DNA of 64,000 bases from Bradysia coprophila (Eukaryota > Arthropoda > Insecta > Diptera > Sciaridae), in contig NW_023503409.1 in NCBI RefSeq assembly GCF_014529535.1, positions 4,340,390 to 4,404,389 of the forward strand, in the 5' to 3' direction. Positions 19,074 to 30,201 of this stretch are shown one piece after another (the stretch's first letter is position 1; each line of letters opens with the position of its first letter). Both the position numbers and the translations under genes were made by a program. The notes beneath the pieces are model-generated. The model was not told the DNA's origin and searched no databases. It worked only from the letters and a program-made list of their open reading frames with translations.

Positions 19074-21905
19074 CATGTCTGCCCGTCTTCCTATTTACTT
19101 TTATAAATTTGATTTGTTTACTAAGTAAACAACGTTACCCATGACATCAGATTTGTGAATTATGATACTAATTTAACGTACTTTCTGTACAAAAAAAATG
19201 TTTGGAAGCTTAAAGTTTTCAATTACAACCGTTCCAGCTAATCATCGTTTCAAAAATGTATTGTTTCCTCTCTGGTAAGGAATAATTTATTAGGCAATTA
19301 TAATTTGCCTATCACAATTTATATAACACTTAAGAAAACCGCATCGAACTGCAAGATGCGACTACTATATTGTTGTTTATTAATAGACACAATCCGAGAG
19401 AAAGTCAGAACATTCGTTTTATTTGAATCGTCCGAACAGACAAAAATAACAAATCAGAAATCAATAGTAATTTGATAGAGTGTATAAGCTAAGATCTCAT
19501 ATGAATAAATTTAATCCTGGATGAAGCTGAGATCGACATTCAGACGAAAACGAAAACTTTCCATCCCATGCGGAATTATAAATTTGACTGTAAATGCTGA
19601 TGTCGTCGACATTTCATAAAATATGATGAAACAACTGATTTTCGACCCGCACACATGTAAAATAACATTACTTTCGCACGATGCTTATCTATCATTTTGT
19701 TATATATGTGTTGGACTCATATGTTTCAGCGTTGGGTATTGAGAGAACTTTTTCAAATAATTTTTACGTGAGAAGATAAAAGTAACAAACACATAAAAAA
19801 TTTATCAGAATTTAATTTGTTCCGGTAGACTAGCTGAATGACTGAGAAATATTCATCAGTTTGCATTGAGTTGTTGACAGTGAATTATACTTGAAGTTAT
19901 TACAATAATAAAGTGCGCGCGCTACATGAAATAAATTGTTAAGGTAAGTGAATTGATCGATGAGTTGATAGAATTTAAACATATTATAGTGGGATGTTAT
20001 TAAAATCGTGCCATTAGACATACAGATAGGGAATTAACTAATTGTTTGAATAATTGATGCAACGCGTAACTGCTCAACTTGTAATCAGCTATGTACATAC
20101 GGCCGTAATTTAAGTGCCATTAACAGGCATTACTTAATGTGTCATTAAATTCAGATAATTATCGACTAAAGACAAAATCAAATTATATTTCATGTTCCAG
20201 CATAACTAGAAATTTGCTGTAGCTGCGTAAATGTAAGATTTTTTAATATGTCTGCGATTATGTTGTGGGGAAAAATAATGTGACTGATATACCGGCAAAA
20301 CTGGAATAGTGTAGAAATGTGGTATGAGCATTTGAATAAATATCTTACCAATTTTGAAAATATTGTTTTCAATAGATTCGAAATATGAATTTGTCAAAGT
20401 CACCTTGGAGCACTGTTGTTTACCAACAGCAAATAATGGTAAAATTTGAGAATAAACTGAATTTTTTTTTGTGCCGCCATGAATCGGGGATTTTTTGGTT
20501 ACATTTTTTTTTTCATTCTGAACATTCGACAAATTATAAAATGTTTCATATGGCCCGCCTGATCGAAGAGTCATCTAAATTTTTACTAATTATTTAGATA
20601 CGATCATAACTGCGTATTATGTTACACATTGGACGGAAGACTCTATCTCGGAACTTTTACTTGGTCAGCATTTTATAGTTATTGTATTTATACATATATC
20701 GATACGATACGTACTTTGAGACTTTGAGTAACCAGTGGTAATCATTGTTTAATCGATGATTAATCACTGGTTAATCATTGGTCATTTTGTCGAAGTTCTT
20801 AATCACACTCTAATGAAGACAATAGAATTGCAAACTGAGTTTCAAGACATAAGCTCAAACTGGTTTTCCAAACCTTTTTCTCACCGTGATAGGATAGGTA
20901 AGTTAGTTGACATCCACACTACCACACATATTTTGTGACTTTCTTTATCACCGATTATTAAAGTGACTCTCATCACTTATCTGCGTTGCGTGTTCTAATT
21001 TAGTGATATTGGTATAATTTACGATCGGCAAAAGATCTCGTTTTCAAATCTTCAAAAGTTGACGTAACAAACGAGTCATTGCTAATAAAATGAAAGGTGA
21101 CATTAATGATGTGAATCAAAAATCGATAACATACATTAGCTCTGTCCTCTCATTTAGAAAATTGAAATGAATTTTGATTTAAGTGGTAGGAAAAAAACCA
21201 GAACAAGAAATTCTTAACCTTAGATTCAATTACGTTTCGATTCAAATATGTTCTAATCAACACGTTAGGCCGCATCAAGTGTTTAGCAAGTATATTAAAA
21301 CTCACCTGTCGATGATAAATTAAATTGCTAATGGTTACGTGCTCAGACTTTCACTTTCGCTATCTTATCCGGTAACAATCAATTGGAAATTTTTCAAAAC
21401 GATAAAACTTACGACAATTTTTCATTGACTGATAACGAAAGGCAGTTGTAAATTTCAAAGAAATATCAAAAAGTTTACATAAAACGAAAATTTACGTTCT
21501 CTTCGGATGTCCACTTTGTTCTTAAATCAGTGATTCAATTTATTCCTCATCCTCTTCAGACATGTCAGTGTTAACGTACCTTACATCTATTGTAACGTTA
21601 AAATACCGAGATTCGTACAACGTTTTATGCAACAGAGGGATCTAAAGTTCGCAGTTTTCGAACATTATGATCTCGAGCTTCATAAAAGTGTTTAAAAAGC
21701 CTATAGGTTTGTTCCAAGGTCATTTCGAAATGTCAAATTTCATCCACAGAAGGCAACTTAACCTCAACTTTCAGGTTGACGAAAATTTTAACCAAAAATT
21801 TACAAAGAAATTTGTTGACGTTTAGGTTATGTTCATCTCTGTGGATGAAATCGTCGGCGTTCGTGTTGTCAAAGTTCGGGTTTACAGTTATTCGGAACAA
21901 ACCTA
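19074..21905. other. 2.8-kb intergenic region, no supported gene
   Basis: AT-rich. It contains TTAATCA/TGATTAA-rich text at about 20728-20785 like that inside the receptor-B MITE, and a repeat segment at 21611-21686 shared with 17124-17198. A minus-strand open stretch at 21540-21641 ends in an acidic tail and could be a lone 3' exon or a relic (see findings). Confidence 0.4.
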
Positions 21906-23132
21906 TTACGAGGGTTGCCTTTTATATTTCTGGCCTAGGGCACTTCTAGTGTTTTCATACGCTTGTCACTATGCTAGCAGATAAATTTGGAACTTTTTAG
22001 TAAGAACTACATTTATTAGAGCCATGAGATGTTCTTCGGTCTAGTCACAGGAGCCCTTCTGACAGAGGTCTTCACTTGATTGGGAATTGTGGGAAAAATG
22101 TGTAGCATCTGCATCAGGTACTTTTAGTGTTTTTTGATGCTAGCGACTATTTTAAGGTCCAGGTAGCTCAATCGGTAGAGCATAGGACTCATACCCAAGA
22201 GGTCCCGGGTTCGACTCCCAGTGCAAAAATGCTTGCCTGGTTTTATTCTAATCACTTGGTGATTAAGCACTCGCTATTAGTTATCTAATGGCTGTACGAC
22301 CGTAACAAAGTCGCAAATTTCAAAGAAATCCAATATTCGATTTCTTCGCAACAATCACGCCATATTGACATAATGTCAATGACACAATTCACAATATACA
22401 ACAGACTGTAGGATAAGCGCCATCTATGATCGACTAGTCGCTCATTGGGAAAATGCATGAGTCATTAGTGATGGTTGTGGGTCTTCGCATACTACTCGTG
22501 GCTCAGAGAATTCACAACGTATGGGACGTTTACACTGTCGATTTGTGAGCTATCTGAGTCCGAAGAGATATGATGAAAAATCACAATTCATATGATCAAG
22601 TGACTTGTGCAATAGCACAACAGGCCCACTAGAGGCTTAGGTGCTGGGCTAACCCCCTTCCCATCTAAAAAAAAAAAAAAAAAATGCTAGCAGATAACTT
22701 TGGACCTTTCTAAGAGAAACTATCAAAAGGGAACAATAACATTTTATTTGGTCTAATCACAAAGGCTCTAAAATCATAGGTCCTCTTCTATGGGAACCTT
22801 GGGTCAAATTTTCATATTGCCACCATTGGTACATGGATTGTGGTAGATCTTTGAATGTTGGTGTTTGGAGTGGTATTGACGTAGCACTATGTTTGGTTCC
22901 ACCAAGCAACCCCATTTGACTGGAGTAAAAAAAAAACATTTTGTGTGAAAATTTTAGAAAATTTGTGAGGGCCTATGGGAGAAGGACTGCTGTGACTAGA
23001 CGAAAAACACTTTTTGTTGTCATTGTGTTAGTTTGCCCTAAAAAGGTCCAACGTTGTCTGCTTACACAGTAACTAGCACAGGAAAACGCTAGAAGTGCCC
23101 TAGGCCAGAAATATAAAAGGCAACCCTCGTAA
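21906..23132. mobile_element. Mariner-like element with long terminal inverted repeats, TA target duplication, interrupted by a SINE
   Basis: Left TTACGAGGGTTGCCTTTTA (21906) is mirrored by the right end (TAAAAGGCAACCCTCGTAA, ending 23132). The match extends about 50 nt almost perfectly, and weaker inverted similarity goes on for roughly 200 nt. TA flanks both sides (21904-21905, 23133-23134). TACGAGGG-type ends with TA targets are known from mariner-family elements. The interior has two diverged copies of a GCTAGCAGATAA(A/C)TTTGGA unit but no transposase frame. A poly(A)-tailed SINE lies inside. Confidence 0.75.
22145..22684 (+). mobile_element. tRNA-derived SINE with poly(A) tail
   Basis: The head has a Pol III A box TAGCTCAATCGG (22164-22175) and B box GGTTCGACTCC (22208-22218) at normal tRNA spacing. 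However, the acceptor ends do not pair, so it is not a working tRNA gene; the loop reads CTCATAC. A body of about 450 nt follows, ending in a run of 18 A (22667-22684). ATGCTAGC stands both just before the head (22137-22144) and at the end of the A run (22684-22691) as a probable target-site duplication. Confidence 0.75.
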
Positions 23133-23134
23133 TA

Positions 23135-23484
23135 TAGTATCAGTCCAGTTTTAGCGGATAGTTTGTAGTGAAGAATACATATGGGATACAATATCGTGAA
23201 AAGTTCTTTTTTAATAAAAACTCAAGAGAAACTACCACCAATCATAAACTCTACTTCAATCTCATAAGAAATACAACAAACGTTATTGCGCCCATCGAAT
23301 GTATGTACTCACTACTGAAACAGATCTTTAACAATAATTGTCTATTTACTTGCCCTAATTCTTACTCATGACTGTTAGATGTGTTTTCAATCAATAAAAC
23401 GAACACACGTTTTGTCTATTACAAATAGATTAATTCGATTCAAACGTAGTTCAGAACACTTTATTAAACTGAAACATTGTCATT
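23135..23484. other. Short intergenic region 3' of the minus-strand tetraspanin
   Basis: No gene seen. AT-rich sequence between the mariner-like element and the tetraspanin stop codon. Confidence 0.35.
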
Positions 23485-24139
23485 TTAGGAAGAATTAGGC
23501 AGTCGGAAAACTTGTCCCAAAAATTGGGCCCAAATAATTAACATTAAACAGACTAAAGACAATGTAAATGAAATACTAGCAAGCATGATGACTAAAAATT
23601 GTTCATAGTAATATTTCACAGCACCATAACAGCCCATTCCGCGCGCATTACCAACAGTGCACGGCTTAATTTCGCTTGCACAACACGAGTCTGGAACGAC
23701 GGTGTAATCGAAAGAGGAATTAAAGCCGCAGCAGGTATACTCCATTTGAACATTATCCCAAAATTGGTCGGTCGACTCTTTCATGCTAAAGCTTTCCCGA
23801 TTTTTCCACTTGATTTCCAGAAAATTCTTTATTCCGTTCTCAGTTTGTCTGTCAAAGAAAGTCGAAATTCCGAAGACAAAAAACATTATTCCCAGTACCG
23901 CCATTAGTGCGGAATACGTTCGTATTTTCTTTGTCCATGATCGTACAAATATTGGAAGTAGACCGTACGTTGTGCAGAAGAATATTAGGGAGTCCAGTAA
24001 AAGAACTGAAATGTTATACTGGGTTTGTAATGGCTTTACGATGATGCTGCTAGTGGACAACTGTATTACCGGAAAACGTTATCGATACGGCTATGGCATA
24101 TCCAATGAAGTGGAATCGACCCCAAGGAATAACAGACAT
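23485..24139 (-). CDS. Tetraspanin, two exons proposed, about 196 aa
   Basis: The main exon is 24005-23485. It encodes membrane segments (VLLLDSLIFFCTTYGLL and SALMAVLGIMFFVFGISTFF), a large extracellular loop with the hallmark YTCCGFN, then DSCCASEIKPC and GMGCYG (six cysteines), and a last membrane segment (FLVIMLASISFTLSLVCLML). A short upstream exon 24139-24070 (MSVIPWGRFHFIGYAIAVS...) joins in frame through a 64-nt intron (GTAATA...TTTCAG). That join leaves almost no small extracellular loop between membrane segments 1 and 2. Reading straight through would restore a loop-like segment, but only with a one-base frame change (see findings). Tetraspanins organise membrane microdomains with integrins and other receptors. 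The gene identity beyond the family is unknown. Confidence 0.75.
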
Positions 24140-24890
24140 GTGAAATTGCTTTTCTGTAGATATTGACACACACTGCAAATAGATTACTAGACTCAATTGC
24201 CATGTTCTTTCAACTTTAAACCAAAGATCTTACAGTGAATTTGAAGATAATACTGGAGTGATGGGGAGTTTTGAATTGTTTCCACCTCTCTGCCCATCTT
24301 AATACACTTTTCTCAAAACCGTGTCGGGCGTAGGTATGTGTGACTTACATAAACACATTTAAATTATTAGAAATTTTGAATTTTCGGCCATGACTTTATA
24401 AGCAAATTGAATTGGCTGTGAACTTTAAAGCTCTCTGTAAGATTTACAAAATTGAATTCACTAAAAGCCCCTACAAAGTAGTCTAAATAAAGCACACACA
24501 AATATTGGCATTGGTTAAGTATCATCTAGATACCTCAATAAATCAACAATTTTTTTTTTAAATAAACGCAAACGACAAATATTAAATTATATCACAGCGA
24601 AAACAGACAGCACTCTCCCATAATAGTGTGCTTACTTTTATCCATACGATACGCGATATTATAATGTGACATTCCATGACCCAGTTATATTTATGTAATA
24701 TCATGAATATGAATAATTGAGACTGAGAGTTGTTTTAGCTTATATCGTGTTTTCTGTTTATTCTTTCCAGGCGAACAAGATCAACAGACAACACCGACAA
24801 ATCATTTATTAGTTATACGCAAAGGTGTCTGCACGTGACGTGTGATTTTGTTTATTTTGGTATAAACTGTTGGAGTGGAAGTTGAGTGGA
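24140..24890. other. Divergent intergenic region between tetraspanin and SOD
   Basis: Promoter space for two genes pointing apart. The only recognisable element is the TATA box of the SOD gene at the right edge. Confidence 0.4.
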
Positions 24891-24898
24891 TATAAAAG
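24891..24898 (+). promoter_or_regulatory. TATA box of the SOD gene
   Basis: TATAAAAG, 62 nt before the start codon, with an initiator-like ATCACTG at about 24927. The spacing from TATA to this initiator is slightly long (about 36 nt). Confidence 0.65.
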
Positions 24899-24952
24899 AA
24901 GTGTGTTGGAGTTCTCTGATTTTATTATCACTGCAAAAGGAAAGGCATCATA

Positions 24953-25599
24953 ATGAAGACGTTTTTGGTTTTATGTGCTGCTGTCAGTGTATTAGGTGCA
25001 TGTGCAGGTGCCGAGGTAAATAAAAATACACAAAACAATGAATTGAGGAATTTCCACTAATATTTTTCACTAATTAGGATAAGCCGGTGAAAGCAGTTGC
25101 TTACCTTACTGGCGATACAATCAGAGGTGCTGTCTTCTTCAGTCAAAGTGGATGTGGTCAACCTGTTTTAGTTGAGGTGAATGTCACTGGTTTGACTGTT
25201 GGTGAGCACGGTTTTCATATCCATGAAAGAGGAGACCTAACTGACGGCTGTACTAGTCTTGGCGCTCACTTCAATCCGGACAAGGTAAAATCATCGCGCA
25301 TTGAAAATCAACGACATGAATTCACCAAATGTTATGTTCAATAGCTCGATCACGGCGCCCCGAAGGACGAAATCAGACATGTGGGTGATTTAGGAAACAT
25401 TAGAGCCGATGCAACTGGAGTGGCCAGAACGATATTTTCCGACACTTTGATTTCTTTGATGGGATCGCGGAGCATCATCGGTCGTGGTGTGATTGTGCAT
25501 CAAGATGTCGATGATTTGGGCAAAGGTGGCAACGCTGATTCGTTGAAAACTGGAAACGCAGGTGCACGTGCCGCTTGCGGAGTCATCGGTTATGCGTAA
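24953..25599 (+). CDS. Sod3: Secreted Cu/Zn superoxide dismutase, three exons, 174 aa
   Basis: Exons are 24953-25015, 25078-25284 and 25345-25599; the introns are 62 and 60 nt, phase 0. Exon 1 encodes just a signal peptide ([20 protein letters not shown]). All active-site residues are present: copper ligands His68 and His70 (in GFHIHERGD), bridging His85 (GAHFNP), His142 (VIVHQD); zinc ligands His93 (HGAP), His102 and Asp105 (RHVGDLG). Cys79 and Cys168 can form the conserved disulfide, and Arg165 matches the substrate-guiding arginine. It should convert extracellular superoxide to peroxide and oxygen. The signal peptide makes it the extracellular type, hence the tentative symbol, by analogy with insect Sod3. 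Confidence 0.95.
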
Positions 25600-27267
25600 A
25601 TATTTTTGTCTTGTTTCGTTCATTAATAAGAAGCTCATTTAGTGTATCGTGATTGCTTTTTTTTTCTCTCTCTAAACTTAAGTGCTTTTCGTATATTTGT
25701 TGTAAAAAATTAATTGTGTAGATTGTAGTCGAAAGTCGAGTATTAAAAAAGAGCTTTGACATAGGTACTTAAACAACATTCGTAAGTGATTCTGTGTTCT
25801 AATTTTTGTTTTCTTTGTACATCAAGATTATTGCGATTAAATGAATTTTTTTGTTGAATTAAATTTCATTGACCTTTCATGTCTGTGTCAATTAATACAC
25901 TTCATCGTTTTACCTGTTACATATATTGTGTGTATGCATAACAAAGAATCATTGAAGTGTCGCACCATTTGAATTATTGTGGCGATTTATTAATCCAGTG
26001 TCACACAAATTTACAGTAGCAATTTCGTCATCGTATACACGTATACAGTGTGTCCGGCTTGACATTAAATTGGAATTGAAATAGTTTAGGGTCTGATGAT
26101 ACAAGGTGACGTCAGGTGCTTTTTGTAATGTATATGCGTGTTTATAAGCTGCATCGATTTCATTGTTTTTAATTTCATCTTTAAGATTCAATGTCTTGCC
26201 GTGCTACATTCATCGTTTACTTGTTTTTCATTGTCAATCAAATTATTTTTGTCCTTCGAGCTTTGTCTTTATTGTTCTGAAAGGTAAGTCGAGTAAGTGT
26301 TGGATTATTATTATACTCACAGCGAATGTCGTGGATGGACGAATATGTCGAATTTATTGATTGTATTTTTATGGAGTGTTAACGTTCGAGTCGATCGACA
26401 TGAATGGATTATATTATCAATGGTCTCTAGTTTCGGTGCTCGCGAGTGAGCATTGACACTAACCAAGTTTTCTTGCATAAGATATTTGTTTCAATTAGAC
26501 TCATTATACTAATAACGACGCGACGCGACAGTAGTTTTTTTTTAACAATATCGGAGGACTAAACAGGACCTGTATCATAGAAATCGATTTATAATTTTCT
26601 CAAATTTCTGAAGAAACACTAGAAATTTCTAAAGTTTGGAAATTTGTTGAAAATTATCGAAATTTTTGCAAATCTCTTTTAAATAGACTCTGGTAGTAAG
26701 AACTTCTCAGAATAGGTAATCGAACGTTCTGAAACTAAAAATTCTATATTCTCAGAACATTCAGTTATAAACAAAGTGCAAACGAGGTACAAGTTTGAGC
26801 ATCTTTTACCATTATCAGACCGCTATGCCGTCTGCGAAAAATAAGCAAGAATGTTAAAACGAATGAAGTAAAAGATTTTGCATCAATTTGTTGACAATAC
26901 CTACGCTAATCGTTGCTGATTAAGGGATTAACAATGGTAATTACAAAAGAATGGCCTCGGATTAGCCAGGTATGCAAGATACAAGTATGCGAATATTGGA
27001 AAACGTAAAGCGACGTGATTAACGCTTTAGATTAACGCTTTAGATTAACGCTTTTACTGTAACCGTAGATTTGCTTCTATCAAAATCAAATTTGTTCTTA
27101 ACTAACAGCAGCAGTAACACGCAACCGCAACGTAGCAATAAAAAATAATTACTCGCTTCAACACACAGTAGCGGTTTACACAGCTATCCGAACATATTTT
27201 TAATCGTAGTTCGAAAGTTCAATCTACTTTATTTAGCATGCTATCGAGAGGGAAAAAAATTGTAAAC
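25600..27267. other. Intergenic region after SOD
   Basis: An ATTAAA at 25742-25747 may be the SOD poly(A) signal. Around 26930-26990 there are GATTAAGGGATTAAC and AAAAGAATGGCCTCGG, a decayed relative of the receptor-B MITE. ATTAACGCTTTAG is repeated three times in tandem at about 27019-27057. No gene seen. Confidence 0.4.
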
Positions 27268-27276
27268 TATAAAAAG
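27268..27276 (+). promoter_or_regulatory. TATA box upstream of the small secreted/GPI-type gene
   Basis: TATAAAAAG, 48 nt before the first in-frame ATG (27316). It supports treating the short downstream exons as a real gene. Confidence 0.55.
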
Positions 27277-27315
27277 CACATGCCAGCGCCATGCTTTATA
27301 ATATTTTTAAAATAA

Positions 27316-27896
27316 ATGGTCAACAGACATGCTGCAATGCCCTTTATCATATTATGTAGCCTTGCACTAACTTTCTTTTTAACTTACACGAGGTAAATGA
27401 ATAGCAAACATAAAATGTAAAATCATGGTGAGAAGTGTAGCACGATATTATTTCATTGAAAAGTTCACAAAACCCCGGAGTAGTCTAGGTTCGAAAATGT
27501 TATTGGCTATTCCGTGTGGAAATAGTTTGATTTATTTTCCTTATCACATCGTGTCATGAAACATTGCAGTTGTGGCAGAGTGACTAACAGAACTGGTCAT
27601 TACTGAGATGATTCATTAATTATCTTAATCGTTTTTATGAAAAACCCACGCCCAATGGTTACGACTGGTTGTATTAAAATTACAAAAATATTATCAATTG
27701 TGATACAAGAACCTCAACATTAACTTACAATTAATGTAAACGAGCTATCATATTGGTTTTCTTGTCATTTTACAGAGAAGAGGGAGCTCCACCTGATTGC
27801 GATGCAATCGAAAATAAAAGCTCAGCCAATGCAATAACATCAGTTCTGGCACCGTTCTTATCCGTGATCGTTTTCCTATTGTTCAAATGGAATTAA
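27316..27896 (+). CDS. Very small membrane-anchored or GPI-type secreted protein, two exons, 65 aa (58 aa from the second ATG)
   Basis: Exon 1 is 27316-27392 and exon 2 is 27776-27896, with a 383-nt intron (AG/GTAAAT...TTTTACAG/A) and a matching phase. The N-terminus is a clear signal peptide (MPFIILCSLALTFFLTYT, from the second ATG at 27337). A short acidic ectodomain follows (EEGAPPDCDAIENKSSA, one Cys, one N-glycosylation site NKS). The protein ends in a hydrophobic tail (VLAPFLSVIVFLLFKWN), as in GPI-anchor signals or single-pass proteins. The TATA box upstream and AATAAA at 28027 frame it. The mature part may be only about 20 residues. The alternative is that these are the first and last exons of a longer GPI protein whose middle exon I missed in the intron. 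No family recognised. Confidence 0.6.
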
Positions 27897-28026
27897 TTTT
27901 TTGTTAACATTGAAACATCAAATTATCACCTTATTCAATACACACGTTGTGAATACTTGATTAGGCACGTACTCAAAGTCAACACCTACCTACATATAGA
28001 TGCAAAATTTCCAGAAAATGAGTGAA

Positions 28027-28032
28027 AATAAA
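28027..28032 (+). promoter_or_regulatory. Poly(A) signal of the small GPI-type gene
   Basis: AATAAA about 130 nt after the TAA stop, followed by a T-rich tract. Confidence 0.5.
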
Positions 28033-30201
28033 CCTTTTTTTGAGTTATTTATTTTTGTACTTAAATTAAGTCCGTGATAAATTATTATTTATTTAATAAA
28101 TGAAACCAAAATAAACTTTGTTTTTTATCAATTTCCCCAAAACGAGAGGAAAACCTCAAATGAAACAAAAAAAAATCATTTCAATATCAACATATAAAAC
28201 CTCCAATGGCTTTTAATTTCGTTAGAATTTGCACACACAAAAAAAAGTCCACGAAAAGATTTATGTAATTCAATGAAGAGGTTTTCCTTTCTGTTAACGA
28301 TTTTGACACGATTTTCAGCAGAAAAGTACTTGAAGGCACGCAAATTTTCGCATATTTAACGTTGGGATTAATACTTAGCTTTGAAAAATAGTGATAACGG
28401 CGACATGAAATTCTGCTGAAGTTTGATATGGAAAATACAAAGGAATTTATTTTTCCTCGAACAGTATGGAGTGGATGGGTGTGAAAGAGGATTATAAATC
28501 ATTGGGTTTTTAGTTGGTGATATCAGATTTATTGTACCACTAAATAGGATATTTCAGACATTTTTCAACGACAACATTATTCTTATTTAGTCCTTCAATT
28601 TATATTTATATCACTAACAGCATTGTGACTGCATATGTACATTTGTACATTATAGCTACACAACAACAATAATAATTATATTTTTGATTTAATTAAACCG
28701 TGGGTACTTTTTGCAAATGACTTCATAATTTACTTCAAGCATAGAAATCATTAAAATTCCATTTTCTACTATGCCACCAATGGGAGTGGATAAATTCGTT
28801 TAGTGAATTAAATACAACTTGGTAATTATTCAGCTTCACATGAAAGGTCACAATATTTTCATTTCAATGAGAGTAGTTGTAGGTTTGTTGTGAAAATTTT
28901 GTGTTTTACTGAACTTGGTATGCATTAAAATGTTTGCATGAGTACATAACATAAGTACGGACATTATACTGCCCGCTCAAAATTGATTTGAGTACTTTGG
29001 ACACATAGACATAGATAGGAAAGGGGTAGAAATATTTCTAAAAATAAATTAGTGGCAAAGGTCTTGCGCTGCTAATATATTCTAAGCACCTCATTTCACA
29101 CTACCTATTTATCTGGCTAATTACTTTTCACCTAGATGATTAATTTGTTTATTTAAGAAGCAAGAAACAACAAGAATTTCCGGGTCAACGTTTTCGTAAA
29201 GAGAATTCGACACGAAAATTTTTATAAAATCATTCAAACATTGTAGAAATCATAAAAACGAATTCGTGGTCGAGTTGCACCATAATATCATTCCTTCGAA
29301 AGTCCATTTAAAATAACCTATAAAGCCAATTAATCCACAAAGCCCCGCAAACCATGTACGGTGGTATAGCTCTAATACACGTTCAACCTGAATTAGACAT
29401 TAATTTGAATTTCTACCTAAATACCGACTATCCAATACTTTTCCCATTACACAGGTGGATAACTCCGGTCAGTAACCGCATTGATCGCGGTTGAAGCAAT
29501 AAAACTCGAAAAATCTATAGCTTTCGTGAACTACTTTCAACGCAATAAGTTAACGAACCACTAACTATAGGATTCTAACACATACTTCATGGGGATTTTC
29601 GTTTTCATGTCGTATTTCGATCTTTTATTTAGATTAAAAAATAGTTTCCCTATCCCTTCACCATTACAGAGTCGAACTAAATTGGATTGGTTCACAGTGA
29701 ATAGACTTACATAATTTATGTACAACGTACAGTACACACAGTACACAGAATTACTTATTCCGTATTCGAAGTGCGATTAAAATCAATGACAAATTTAATA
29801 TTTAATAATCATATATTGTCCAGACCGCATATATATCACAATGGATACGAAATGTGACAAATAAATGAACCGTTTCGCGCCTGGTCAACGCATTTTATTC
29901 AAACAATAATCAAACCACCCCAAAATTCATTTCACCCACATTAACATACACCATGTAATAAGAAAATAAAAATGCGGTGGTCATTTCCATATAGTCCACT
30001 TTTATCAAACAGTATACCTTGGAGTTCAGTTAGTTTCGGACTTGGAGTTGATTCAAACGTAAAAATAATTTCCTCGATTCTAACGGTGCCTTATTTGAAC
30101 AAGGTGGTGAAATTTTTTTTTAGTGAGGTGTGAATTTTCTTGGCGCAATAAATAAAGGAATAATTTTCGATTGAAGCAGTTAGAAGTTTTAAACTATCAA
30201 A
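28033..30201. other. Intergenic and promoter region upstream of the plus-strand tetraspanin
   Basis: AT-rich. There is one open plus-strand stretch of about 47 codons at 29353 (MYGGIALIHVQPELDINLN), but without splice or homology support. No repeat recognised. The promoter of the tetraspanin must lie at the right end; no TATA seen. Confidence 0.35.

Noticed and set aside
22156-22230. tRNA gene call at 22.2 kb
   Set aside because: A and B boxes are present, but the acceptor ends do not pair and the sequence continues into a poly(A)-tailed body; it is better read as a SINE head.
22757-22939. 60-codon minus-strand frame inside the mariner-like element (QMGLLGGTKHSATSIPLQTP)
   Set aside because: It shows no transposase motif and lies in a non-autonomous element; it is not supportable as a gene.
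29353-29495. 47-codon ATG frame MYGGIALIHVQPELD...
   Set aside because: Short, no signal peptide, no recognised motif, no poly(A) or TATA support.
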